The position numbers were made by a program, and so were the translations under genes. Below are positions 1-12,272 of a DNA stretch of 64,000 nt, in pieces (position 1 is the stretch's first letter; each line of letters starts with the position of its first letter). Origin of the DNA: Alopecurus myosuroides (lineage: Eukaryota > Streptophyta > Magnoliopsida > Poales > Poaceae); assembly GCA_028641055.1 (NCBI GenBank), contig CM054057.1:326932941-326996940 (forward strand). Direction: 5' to 3'. The notes under the pieces are model-generated. The model was not told the DNA's origin. It worked only from the letters and a program-made list of their open reading frames with translations, and did no database searches.

Positions 1-2190
1 ACAAGTGAAGTATAAACTAGTCTAGTATTTTTCCCAAGTTTCTACTAGTATGAGTAGGAGTTTGTGGGACTAGTTTGTTTGTTTTGAGCATTTTTAGAAA
101 TGTGACCAGAGGCTTATTTAACCTCTTTATGAAGCATTATGCTAGTGGAACACCCACTGGTATTTTTGGTTCATGGTGGAAAAAGAGCTTGACTTATTGT
201 CATAAGCCTTTTTCACCACTTGCATATTTAAGCTTATATTTTGTGTTTGCCATAGAGAGTATTGGGGGAGTTTTTAGACATCAAATTGTGTTTTATGTGA
301 CACCCTACTGTCTATTGACATGTGATTTACCCCACTGGTCCATGATGCTCTTGTCTTAAAATCATTAAATTTCACCACACATAAACACTAGGAAAAAGCA
401 GATTTTTCCACTATGGTTTTCTTGCAAATTTTTTTAAAGGAAAATTGAATGTCTTGAGTGTTACTTTTTAGTTACTTGCTGTATGTATCACTTGTAGCAT
501 TGTTTGTCTTGGTTGGCTCTGAAAGTGTGCCTTTATTTCTTTTTACGACGTTAGAAAACGAGGAGGAAGGATTTGCTGAAGAAGGGTATTGCAACTCCTG
601 TTACTTTCAGGATCAGGACCATCACTTGTACCAAGGCAAGCCATCCTAATGCTTGCTGTATAAATACTTATCATTATCTATCATGCATGCTTTTCACTTC
701 TGAAGTTTTTACAAAACTATACTCTCAAAACTATTTTTGATGTGAATACTACTACTATTAATATTATTAGGAGAAGGAATCATAATAATAGTCAACTTGG
801 TATTTGCCAAGCCCTTAGCCACTAAATGGTATATACATACCATCCACCAAATTAAAACTTGGGTTCTTAAAGGAACTAAATAAAATGTGTTTTTGTAAAC
901 AAATACCTTAGGAAGGAAAAACCCCGGATGAAGGGTGAGACCCTGTCTACCGGAAGAGTGCCATGAAGGGAAATTTTTGAGAAATGTTTACAAAAGACAC
1001 ATAACCTAGTCTTCGCTGGACAACTATTATCGTACTGCCACTTTACCCCAATATGGGTAGGGGCTTGATTAAAAACTTGTTATGGTTAGTATGTGAGCTA
1101 TCTCAAAGTGCTATAGAGGATTGGATCCTCCGAACCGAAGTGTCGCTAGGAGTGAGCAGACGGGACATCTAAAGTGTGGGATTAATTTTCCCTCCGGATG
1201 CAGCAGTTGGGTCTCCTGTCTGGGCGGTGTGTGACACGGCTTGCCGGGGAGGGGTAACCCCAATTGAAGAGATAGTCATGTTCTAGCTTGTACATAGTGG
1301 ATAGTCAAGATCAGTTATCTGATGTTCCCATAGGTTGGGAATAGTCCATGGTTGTTTCATGGCGGATTCTGGATCTAGTGGAAGTGTGTACACCTCTGCA
1401 GAGTAAAACTATTTCGAGATAGCCGCGTCCTCGGATATGGACGGTTGAATGGCCATGTAGCTAGTATTGTGTCAACTTTTCAAAAAGAGGTTTTTGAAGG
1501 ACAACTTTGTACCTGCGAGGTACTATGGAGGAATGACTTGGTATCTGCGAGATACCGAGGAGGAGGAAACTATTATTACAAGTTTCTGAAAAGAAAACTT
1601 TCTCTTCTAAAAGACTTATAAAACCTCCAAGATATGTGATATCTACGAGAGAAAAACTATATTATTTTACCTGATTTATCCATAAAGGACTAAACTTGAA
1701 GAATCAACCATGATAAATCTTTTATCTGTCATGGGTAGCTGAACCATATGTATGGCCTACCCACTCCACCCAATAAGCATGTATGCATTATTGTAAGCTC
1801 ATAAAGGATGTCTTGTTGAGTACATTCAAATGTACTCATTTGGTTTCGCCCCTGGTATCTACTTATCAGACTATGAGGAGCCACCCCAGGAGGAGTTCTA
1901 TGAGGAGGAGTTCTACGCTGATGGCCCTGCGAGTTAGGATCGTCTCCCAGTCAGCAGCCTGTAGGATGAGGCGTGACTCGGGTTCTACTACGCTATGCTT
2001 ATCGTCTTCCGCTGTGTTTATTTTGAATGTCTGTCCTGTGTGACAGTTATCAAGAACTTGGTCATGTGACCATTTATGTAAGACTCTATTATTCGTGTAA
2101 TGGATGATGTATTCTGTATGCCAACTACGTATGTTGTTCACAACTGGTTATTCTGGGATTGTGAATGAATGCATATGAGGGGTTCTGAAC
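1..2190 (+). mobile_element. 3' part of a long Tekay-like gypsy LTR, truncated
   Basis: Non-coding AT-rich sequence. It matches, in inverted orientation, the LTR at about 54130-56300: both hold the same ordered blocks, including a piece reading TACACCTCTGCAGAG, then a CGCGTCCTCGGATATGGAC block, then GTTGTTCAC near the end. The same architecture occurs at 27870-28150 in the Tekay-like element further right. The left end is cut by the window. The right end is lost at about 2190, where inverted LINE sequence begins. The short ORFs here are not conserved and look like chance. Confidence 0.6.
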
Positions 2191-5149
2191 CTTCCGGTTT
2201 GGGGCCTCTACACATGGCGTCCTCATCGGTCGAGGACGAACCGTCTCGCGCCACCACGTGACGTGCACTACGCCGCAACACTTTCGTAGTCGTAGAAGAC
2301 GGCACGAAAGCAGCGGCGGAGGGGGACAATGGTGATGTAGATATCCCCCCGACCCCTGAAGTAGCCAAGACAGTCCCCTCACCGATGTAGTCCTCCTCGA
2401 GCACCCGCGTAGGCCCAGCAGCTCTGTCGTCCTCCTTGGCCGGTGCGCGGCCGGCAGATATCTGCCCACCGCCCAGCCCAACAGGCGAGCTCGCCTCCTC
2501 CCGCGCTGGCGTGCTCCCGCTGGCGGCAGCCAGCTGCCGACCGCTCGGCCCAGCGGTACTGGGCGCCTCCTCCCGCGTTGGTGCAAGTACGCTGGCAGCA
2601 TCGAGCACCTCCCCGCCCAGCCCAGCGGACTGACGAGCGGCAGGAAACGTCTCAGCACCCGGCCCAACATCATCTGTCTCCCTCTCAGCCGTGACGGCGG
2701 CCAGCGGCTGCGTGCGTCCCGGCCCAGAACGCTCCATCTCCACCACCTCATCATCTCGACGTGGTCCCCGTAACACCGCTGATGGCGTTACCAACACCGG
2801 AGACTCGACGTCATCAATGAGATCCGTGCTACGTGAGGTCCCCGAAGATGATGCGCACGCATCTGCTGAATGTCCTCGTGATCCTGACAAGAACAGCTCC
2901 AGAGCCCTCTCAGAAGACATCTCCTGCGCCAGTGCACACTTCCCTCTCGGAGATAAAGGAGTTAAAGCAAAGTTTTTAAGAATCTCCAAGGCCTGCGCAT
3001 GGACATCCCCTCCCACGTTAGGCTGGTCTATCGCCATGCTCGTAGGACCCTGCTCAGACTCCTCAAACCCCCCCGAGGCACCAGTATCCTCCACTCCACT
3101 ATCCCCAGAATGCCTGGACTCGGAATGCACCTTATGATCCCAAATAAATGGGACAAAATCAGTCTCAGCAACAAAGCTCTCCGGCTCCGGTCTAAAGGTA
3201 AACGAATACCCTTTCTTCCGCAACACGCCGTCCGTACTGACATAAGATCCCATCTCGTCCAGCTTATTGAACACATCCTCATCAGACAGAGCCAATCAGA
3301 GTCTGACTATACCTCTGCGACGTAGAGTAAGAAGATCCACATCGAGAGTAATACCAATGAGAGTCCCGACTGCCCACAGCCCAAGAAAATGTCTCAACGA
3401 GTGCGGCACGCCCTCCACGTGTACCCATGTCTCATACAGCTCTAGAACTGGCTCGATCTCCTGCTGTCTCCACTTGCTAAACAGTAACCGCGTAGACTGT
3501 GAAGGAACACCGAAGTCCATGCCATCAAACCTATCCAATTCAGCCGCCAAAGGGAAGGCCACTTTTAACAGATTATCACCAGAGGGTAACGCCTCCCACT
3601 TCCACCTAGTAACAGAGCTCATGCGGGCAACTGTCATCTCCACCTGCCTAGCTGACGCTGCGGTGCCTACCACCGTCACCAAAGCAATAGGTCGGTCAGA
3701 CGAATTCCCCAGATCCTTGTACAGGCTATCAGGAAACTGAGAGAACATAGTGTGTGTTCTACCAATCCCTGCGATGAAGACCGAAGGCTTAGGAACCTTG
3801 AGAGTGGGGCACTTCTTCAACGGATGCTTATTGTTGTCGCAAATGTAACAATAATGCTCCACCTTGCAGTCCTTGGTGGCGTGTGTATCCACCTCGCACT
3901 TCCAGCATCGCGTCTTCTTCACAGTTGGAGCCACCGCAACATCAACACCTCCGGGAACATTGGTGGTAATCACCGTCTGCTCGACCATCGGTATCGGTAG
4001 TGCCGCAGCCCCCTCCGCGAGGACGACACCACGTGAGGATCCCTCATCCCCTGCACTCTGAACCACCTTCTTTTTCTTGTTCTTCCTCTTCTTAGTACCC
4101 GCCGCCGGCGCTGCACCAACGACGAAGCTGGGAACAACACCCTGCAACGCGCCGGTCCCCGCAGCAGCGAGAACCCCATAACCACTCGCACCAGTCGTAG
4201 TCGACGCAGAAACCCCCGTTGCAGCAGCCACCCCGACCCCTTGCGCCGACGGCGTGGGAGCATGCCCCGGGACGGGACCAGCCGTCGCCGTCGTCACCGG
4301 ATGGCGGTGTCTTGCCACTGCCTGAGCCGAAGGGAGAGCTCCAGGAGCAAACGTTGGCGGTCCCCCGGGTGCACGACCATGAGGCATACCTCCCCGCCCA
4401 GCACGTGAGCCACGCCCGCGCCCTCCTGCTGGAAGCAGCTGCGGACGAACTCCCGGGAGAGCAGGTTCCCCCTGCTGGGCCGCCATCGGACTGGTAGCGC
4501 GGAGCACGTCCCTGTATGACCTTCCTCCGCCGCAGGGAGATGGCCAACTCGACGGAGGCGAGGGATTGGTAGACAGAACCCTAGCCGCCGCACCTGTATC
4601 CTTCGCGCGATCTCTGTCCCGAGTCGAACCTGAAACCTTCGCACGATCTCTGTTCCGAGTCGAGGAGCATCCGAAGGCCTCTTTGAAGTACGCCCAGGGT
4701 CTGACTCGTGGACCGAGGCCATGCACACCGGGCCCACGAGCCGCAGTTTTTTGAACCGCTGGAGACCCGCTGCGATCCACGAATCCTGGATCGGACTCGC
4801 CGTCAATCTCGCCTCCGGCAGAGCGCACTTCCTCGGGGAAGAACTCCCCTAAGCATGGCAACGGCGTGATCCGGGGCCGCGGTAGAGGACCACGCCAACC
4901 AAGACGCACCGGCGCCGTGCGGAGGATCCGCGCCTGCGACGAGCCTGTCGACGCTGCGGTCTCCGCCGTCAACGGCGACTGCACAGCCACCTTGTCACTG
5001 GCCGCAGAAACAGAAGGAGATCGCTCCCAGAACCGCGATGAGCCAGTGGGGAAACCGGCCCCCTTCCAAAACTCCGACGCCCGGACCTCGTCACTCACCA
5101 CCGGCCGGACAACCCCCTCGCAGCTGATCTCCCGCTCCTCTGCCAACAC
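2190..5149 (-). pseudogene. LINE (non-LTR retrotransposon) ORF1, RNA-binding zinc-knuckle protein, interrupted by a stop
   Basis: ORF1 of a plant LINE, the protein that packages element RNA. It reads from 5149 leftward. The first 617 codons start with a Pro/Gly/Ala-rich region. A basic KKRKNKKKK stretch follows near residue 350. Two adjacent CX2CX4HX4C zinc knuckles lie at residues about 414-447 (+ strand about 3810-3908), followed by a conserved domain typical of these ORF1 proteins that ends RRRGIVRL. A TGA at 3298-3296 is in frame; the next codon is TTG and the same frame runs on for about 360 codons, ending in an RRSARH-type tail found in this family. Homology stops near 2190, where the frame enters LTR sequence. 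The stop and the lost C-terminus mean it is a dead copy. Sequence from 5150 to about 5245 is probably its 5' UTR. Confidence 0.8.
3296..3298 (-). other. In-frame TGA within LINE ORF1
   Basis: On the minus strand the codon after RRRGIVRL is TGA, and the next codon (TTG at 3295) continues the same frame with ORF1-like sequence. It is a nonsense mutation rather than a gene boundary. Confidence 0.85.
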
Positions 5150-5245
5150 ATCTTCGCCGCACGAGAACGCCGTCGCCTCGGCGCCCTCCAGTTGAAGCGC
5201 ATCGAACCGAGAGCCCGAAGGGATAGGCGCCTCTAACCACTAAAT

Positions 5246-5995
5246 CAGCATACTTGGCAGGTTTTGATCATTTGCAGGTTTCCCCTTTTGCAACTCCGAC
5301 TTGGAAGAACTTTGCGACGAACCATTGCCGCCTTTTCCTTTGGGTTGCTGACCGTGACCGTCTTTTAACTAACTCGAGCCGCTGCCGGCGTGGACTGACA
5401 GTTTCCGACGCCTGCCCCTTCTGCCCTATGCCGGAGACTACTGCTCACCTCTTCCTTCACTGCAGCTCTATCACGCCATTCTGGTCCGCGATTCCGGCAC
5501 TTCACGATAACGTGCAAGCTTGCTCTAATATTTGTGACCTTTGGGATGGTCTGCCGGCCTGCCGTGTTCGCTCGACGGTCCTTATTTGTGCCTTGTGGAA
5601 CATCTGGAAGCGACGCAACACGAAGGTGTTCTCCCACGTCTCTGAACCAATCCACCTGGTTCTCCGTCGCTGCGTTGCTGACTTATTGTTGTGGACGCAC
5701 AGGTGCAAGGACGCCAGCCTCAAACCAATTCTGAACGACTGGGCGATCATGTTCTCTCACATGTCGTCTCCACCTTAGTCCCCTGCCTACGGGCACCTGC
5801 TGTCTAGTATATTGTTTATATCTCCTGTAATCTATTCGGCTTTTCTTTTCTCTTGGTTTGTAGCCTTTAGCTTTTCAGTTACTCTTTTTTTGGTTCTCTT
5901 CTGTAATGGCTACTTCCAGCCATCTTGGCTTCTTATTGAAAAATGGGGGTTCAGGCCGGCTTTTGCCCGCTGTAGATATCTCAAAAAAAAATAAA
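5246..5995 (+). mobile_element. LINE 3' end: zf-RVT domain, 3' UTR and poly(A)
   Basis: An open frame at 5254-5778 (174 codons) encodes the zinc-binding domain found at the C-terminus of plant LINE reverse transcriptases. It contains CRRGLTVSDACPFC, a downstream HLFLHC motif, then LWNIWKRRN, the usual order of this domain. It ends in a stop at 5776-5778. A pyrimidine-rich 3' UTR follows and an A-rich tail occurs at about 5983-5995. The copy is 5'-truncated; no reverse transcriptase core is present. It abuts the inverted ORF1 head-on, which may mean both halves come from one insertion. Confidence 0.8.
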
Positions 5996-6440
5996 GTTGT
6001 TGGACAAGAGCACCATATGCTTCCTACGAAAAATATCATGAGCCAGTGGACCTTCCTTGAGAACACCATATGCTTTAATAGGGAAATAATTATTTGAATT
6101 CCAAGGATAGGACCATGAGTCACTTTCGGCGGTGAGTGAAATCTGTTCAATATCAGACTGAATCAACTGAAGCTGTTGACAAGCTTGAAAAAGAGAGGGG
6201 CAAAAGGAAATTCTCAACCAGATTAGATTTTTGCATGAAATCTTTGACTGTCTGTCTAACATTTTAACAGCAAGAGTGAAGCTCTGGATATCTTCTTTGG
6301 CAAGGTTGAGTGCCCCAAGTATCTGTCCAAAACATCACAGAACCACCATTGTTCACTTGGCATCTTGCCAACTGCTTACATTCAGGAATGAGTCTTATGA
6401 TGCTTCTCCACCAAAAAGTTTTATTCTCCATTTGACTAAA
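5996..6440 (-). pseudogene. Degenerate LINE fragment (ORF2 region before zf-RVT)
   Basis: Minus-strand translation in shifting frames gives WWRSIIRLIPECKQLARC, then VMFWTDTWG, then SWSYPWNSNNYF and RRKHMVL. These are in the order found between the reverse transcriptase and the terminal zinc domain of a common Triticeae LINE. There is at least one stop and a loss of the middle of the zinc domain. It is cut at 5996 by the poly(A) end of the neighbouring LINE piece. It lies just downstream of the ZIFL gene. Confidence 0.65.
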
Positions 6441-6562
6441 CAATTCATTTTCATGTTTTTCTTTACAAATTATGTCAACCGTGATCTGGGAATTCAGCTC
6501 CAGTAGGCACGATTAACAGTTTTACAGTAGTAACACGTACAAATCAAATTAGGAGTGCTAAT
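6441..6562. other. 3' flank of the ZIFL gene
   Basis: Short AT-rich interval between the ZIFL stop codon and the LINE remnant. It should hold the ZIFL 3' UTR, but no clear polyadenylation signal was identified. Confidence 0.4.
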
Positions 6563-6973
6563 TTAAGAAAATTGTTCGGGCACGGCAAGAAACGGCTTGA
6601 ATGTCCATACGAGCGCCACAAACTCGACGATCACCAAAAGGAAGAACACCATCTGGTCACCTGCATATAACAAAAGAAAAAACTACTGATATCTCACATG
6701 TTGAATTATTATAAGTATTTAGCTTAAACGTACGTTAATAACAAATTGATCAAACTAATTGTTTTATTTTTAAATAAGTGATAATGCCGCTGCTTGCACA
6801 CATCCCTTACCTGGAAAGAAGAAAGCGTGCTGGCGTTTCTGCGTCCATGAAAACCTGCATTACCAAATAACTATTATATATGGACAATTTGTCTTCATAT
6901 GTAACACGCTTTTCTAAATAATCAGTTTATTCATAGTTTTGAACTAAATTAGTATCGCCATTTACAAAACATA

Positions 6974-7080
6974 TACTCCCTCCGATCCATATTAATAGGT
7001 GCTGAAGTGGATGTATCTAGCAATAAAACATGTCTAAATACATCCACTTCAACACCTATTAATATGGATCGGAGGGAGTA
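6974..7080. mobile_element. Stowaway MITE in ZIFL intron 15
   Basis: A 103-bp element (6976-7078) with long terminal inverted repeats starting CTCCCTCCGATCCATATTAA, flanked by TA on both sides (6974-6975 and 7079-7080). TA duplication and CTCCCTCCG ends define Tc1/Mariner-type Stowaway MITEs. The two arms are nearly perfect complements, so its RNA would fold into a hairpin inside the intron. Confidence 0.93.
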
Positions 7081-10000
7081 AGTACAATGCACACTGGGTT
7101 AATTCATATTACAGATGAAAACCAATTAAGGATGAAAGAGATGCTTGTTTATTTGTTCTCTCCAATTTAAACCTTGAAAAGAATGTTAAACTTCGAAAAA
7201 TGATCCAAAAGTATAAGCTATGAGATTATGTTTCTAGGAAATGAGTAGTCTAATAAATAAGAGCAGGTGGATTTATACTTACACAGTGCCAGCTCCTGCT
7301 GGAGCGAATGCTTTGCAGAAGGACATCAAAGTGGTCGCTAAGCCATTGGCGGTCGCTCTTTGATCTTGAGTCTGTTAGTCCATAGTACCAGATACAGAGA
7401 CAATTAAAAAAATGGGAGAAATCCAATTGCTCTAAAGTAGTATCTAAGTAGAATCTAAGGATACATACCACGGAATTATTCTGAAGAATGAAACAACATG
7501 TAACAATGCTAACCTGGTCAAGTATGAGAAAATTGAGGGTTAGTAAGGATGCTGACACAAATGTTTTGTGCCATCTTTATCTTGTACAACAAGCGTTCAA
7601 GATATAACGAAGAAAATATGCAGTTGTTAAGATAAAAAAAAGGGCATGTCTAAGTTTAGGTGATTTAGATTTTATTATCTCTCAATCAATTCCAAGAGGT
7701 GCCACTTTTGTTTATTGGAAAGTACAACATGCACTTATTCAATCATTTGCACTTTTCTATATGTTTTTTTTCACTTTTTGCTAGACGGAAGTTACACTAT
7801 TAGTAATTGATTGAGATTTAGTAAAATCTCAGTCGCCCGAGAACTATCAAAACCAAACAAAAATACGTCATCAGTTGAGTGCAAATATAAAAAAAATGAG
7901 TATGTATACACAAAATTAGGATATGGACACTCACATTAAAAATACTTTTAAGCACGGATGCAACATTTACTGCTATTAACGACCAAGGTCTTGAGAGATG
8001 TGTGATTGGTGCGTATGTAAATAGAACCACCATAGATATGCTCTGCAAAATCAGTTTGAATCAAAAACTATTTCCTTCAAAATAAAAGTGAACTTTCACT
8101 ATAAAAATCACGAGGGCTGACTTGAACTCACAACTGCAACACGAGATGTATTGACCGGTCCCAGAATCCTCACAATACGAGGATAAATAAATGTTTGATA
8201 TACAATAAGGCTCGCACCTACACAAAGAACATGTGAAATTGTTAGGTCTAACTATTATTAGAAAATCTTGGTGTAAGAAAGATTTCTTATAGAAGTTAAA
8301 TGATTAGTGCAAACTCATACAATATGTTCATGATTCTATTCGATAGCCGAAAAAGTTGTACCCCAAACATTCCAACATTAGACAGCAAAAAATATGAATT
8401 TATTTGCTAACAAATGTACGCAAGATCCGAGAGCTTTATCATCAAGATCTTTTCAAATGGTGTGTGTTCTTCTGTTTCTCAATTATTTAGTGTATTATTG
8501 TATGCACATATGTCAAATATTACAAAAAAAGGGTATGCATTTTTCCTCCCAAGCTCATATGCTCCTGACCGAGTAGGAAAGTCAAACAAAATAGTACATA
8601 ATCAGGGGAAAAAAATGAAAAAGTGTCAACAAACATATCCAAGTGTTTTACATATGTGCAACTTTTATGATGAAATGACATTTATGGTACTCTGTGAAAA
8701 GAAAAACTAAATCAGTGCTCTAAAGGAAATATTTTTAAATCAAATGTTGGCCACTGATTTGTTCTTTTCGAATAAAGCACCACAAATGGCATTTCATCGA
8801 GAAACTTTGCATGTATGTAGAATACCTTGGATATGTTTGTTTCCAACTTTACACAATTATTTGAAATGTTTCATTATTTTGTTTAATTTTCTGCCCGGCC
8901 AAGAGGATATGAGCTAGGGAGCCGTTTTTTATTTTCGCAACTAAAATTACCAACCGACACTATAAGGAACAAAAAGTTGGGCAAATTAATTGTATATAGC
9001 AACAGAAAGCCAAAATAGATCCAAGACCCTTGGAATAGGGGTTTGTTTAATAAAACACAGTTTCATATTTAAAAATATTGATTTTTAAAGTGCTTATAGA
9101 TTGTCACTGTATACCTATAATTTTTATAGATTCATGCTATGTGCTTATAAAATTTCCACATATGTGCTTATTTGTGGGCTGCATAAAATATAAAATATGT
9201 GCAGCTATAATAGTATAATACATGTATTATTGTATTATAGATACATACATATTTTGTGTATAGAGCACATATAGATGTATCGTGAAACTTTTAAAAATAA
9301 AACTTACAAACTACTTACACATGTCTTTAATAAAAACACACAATACAAAATTTTAAAGTACACATATATTCCCATTATGTACCTATATGATTTCATATAA
9401 ATGTTACTAAATTGTGACTTGCACAAAAAATACAAATATATGGATCTATGTATTATTTGGTATTATAGAACCACACACACTATTTTTTTTTGTTAGGGGT
9501 AAAGGAAATTTTGTTACCAAAAGTTTAAAAATATGTGGAGCCCATATTGATGCATTTGTGGGGTTTCTCAAATATTTATGAAACTTAATATGTTTATTTA
9601 TTTATTTAATAAATCTAAGATGTAAGGAGCCTAGTATGAAAACCATATGCGGACAATTAGTATACAGAGCCAATATTCATACCTGAAACTGCAAGAACTT
9701 GACCAACATCCTCAGACGTAAAACTTAGTCCACCATACTTTCTGTCACTTTCAGCCCATAAAGAGAAAATCTATGATATATAATTCAAAACATCGTGGTT
9801 AAGGTGATAAAACCTTAATTTATATTAAAAACAAACTTATGATCGACGTAAAGATAGCCTAAAGATTTGCGTTTGATCAATAAGTACTTACGTGGAAAAT
9901 TCATGTACATGAGATGCAAGAGATATACACTTTATAACAATTCGTTTGACTTAGGAAACACAAATTTTGTGGTTTTCGCTTTTTGGATTACTATACTTGA

Positions 10001-10926
10001 GTACTAGTAGTTATAAAAAAGGAAACAATGTGGGCATTATCATGTCTTTCGCGATAAAATAGCGTACCCTTGGATGAACTATACCATATTTTTAATTGAA
10101 CATCTAATCCGGATATGATTTTTTATATTTTAAGTAACATCATAAATAAAGCAAACCATTTATAAATTACCTCTGTATAAGCCATATCATCGAAGCACAC
10201 GATGCAGAAGAGAATAATAGAAGACATCAACGGCCAATTCTTTAATAAGTTCATTTTATTAGTTGAAGTAATATTATTCTCAATAACCTCCTCCGGATCT
10301 GAAAAATGGGCAATCAAAGATTCACTCGCTTGATCTTTCGTTTTGCTGGTTTTGTGGGTATGAAGCGTTTCCTGAAATTTATTTAAAAAAATGAGTTATT
10401 AAGAACAAAGTAGAGCATAAAATGCATGGCATACCACAGTATTCATTGTTGGTATTTTACTAATGCAGCATACTAGGATCCAATTGAGTAAGGTATTTAT
10501 GTCTTTAGAGTCAGCCAGAGCATGTAGAGTTTAATATAAGAGTAAAAGTACTATAAACTAGAAAAGTATAAAATTAAAGATAAGTAGTATAGCCCATCAT
10601 TACCTTAAAACAATATAAAATACATTATATTGTTTTGGTGGTTGTGCATCATGTCAGTTAATTTGTTACATATTTTCAGTTAGTTACTGAGAGCCATAGA
10701 GAGCAGAATACACATGGTGAACTCTACTATTTTCTATTGATTTTTTAGATGGCAGCATATCAGGAGACAGTCAAGTGAGCCTATTTCCTAGTGCTTTAAC
10801 CCTTATGCATTTTGATAGATTTTGAAGGACGAAATGAATCTACGTAATGAAATAGTGACCATATATATCAGCGTACATCATGTTTATTTTGCATTAATAG
10901 AAACAATGTTGATTAACTGCACGTAC

Positions 10927-11001
10927 CGGGAGCCAAATACAACTTAGAAGAACAATGAAGCAGAAGCTCGATATACACAAACAGGGTAAGAAATATGGAA
11001 C
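10927..11001 (-). other. ZIFL: ZIFL exon 9 with missing base
   Basis: The acceptor TTTTAG is followed by GTTCCATATTTC. The family needs Phe-Pro-Tyr-Phe here, that is one more C in the CC run. With the exon as written the frame reads RFHISYPV and stops after 18 codons. The rest of the exon in the correct frame matches the family up to CIWLP, so only one base is lost. Alternative donors of exon 8 and acceptors of exon 9 that I tried do not restore the frame. Confidence 0.8.
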
Positions 11002-12034
11002 CTAAAACAAGTAAAAAAATCAGTAAGCTGAAGAGACCTGTATTATCTAGTACAACTGAATTCGCAATAACAAAAAATACCTTCCAAATAATGAGTCGGC
11101 AGGAAATAACTTTGGGTATTTTTCTGCTGGCTACCAAATGCGAGAAAGTTATCACAACATTAATTCATTAATACACGATACAATAAATTATGTATTACTA
11201 CAATTTTCATAAATACCTGTGCAAGATATCCGCCAATCGTTGGTCCGACAATGAGACCTACTGCCCATGCGGTGCTAACCTGATCATAGAGAAATTTGAG
11301 CGTCATCATCTAAGTTGTAGAATTAGAGTATGTAACCGAGAAATGTTTGGTATGTATAAGTTCGTAATTTACAAGTGACAATGCAATAGCTTGGTGCTCT
11401 GGTCGACAAACTTCAATAGCATAAGCCTGCAAGGATCAATTGTAAGTCAATAACCATAAGATGTTCAAAACCAATCAAAGTTTTAGATCATTCAACCAGC
11501 ATACCCTTATAGGGCCAAGTAAACCATTCAAAGAACCAACAAGAAATCGTGTGGATATTGCCATCCAGTAATGAACACTTAATCCGAACAAAATATTGAA
11601 TAGAAACCTGGGAATTTATAAACATCATATCATGAGTTAGAGTTGTGTCACAAGATATAGTTAAAAACACAATGTTGGTAGTAGCTACACTCAGTTTTAT
11701 ATAAACATAGAACAAGAGTACTAACGTGGAGAAAATTCCAAACACAATTACTGGCTTTCTCCCAATACGATCTGCTACCATCCCCCAAGCAGTAGAGGTT
11801 AAAGCTCTACCAAGCATATAGGAGGCACCTGCAAAGGTTCAGAATATGCCATTGATCATTGTTTTCAGAGGAGCGAATGTAATAACATTTGTAACTATCT
11901 GTAAATGTAACATTTAACAACTAATAATTCCAGTAGTTTGGAATGTTCTTACCTACAAAGCCAGCATAAAATCCAATGTCCTCTACTGTTTTGGCTACAT
12001 GCAAGTCCCGAATCTGTTTTTTGAGAAGGGGTTC

Positions 12035-12272
12035 ACACAATATTGTTTTCAAAGGTTATGTATGGTCATGGTAAATGTTGGGCAAACATTTTCATAGATA
12101 AAGAACTATATGACACACAATATTTTTTTCAAAGTTATGTATGGTCATGGTAAATGTTGGGCAAACATTTGCATAGATAAAGAACTATATGACACACAAT
12201 ATTTTTTCAAAGGTTATGTATGGTCATGGTAAATGTTGGGCAAACATTTGCATAGATAAAGAACTATATGAC
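12035..12272. repeat. Three-copy tandem repeat, unit about 80 bp
   Basis: Units start at 12035, 12115 and 12194, each beginning ACACAATATT and containing TATGGTCATGGTAAATGTTG. They differ by a few bases, mainly in T-run length. The array lies in ZIFL intron 2, about 20 bases upstream of exon 3. Confidence 0.93.

Noticed and set aside
2125..2754. Arg-rich minus-strand frame of 209 codons, and similar frames over 4092-4806
   Set aside because: They overlap LINE ORF1 in other frames; GC-rich sequence opens them by chance.
11002..11080. Alternative splicing that would rescue ZIFL exon 9
   Set aside because: Other GT sites after exon 8 and other AG sites before exon 9 that I tried leave the wrong phase or do not match the family.
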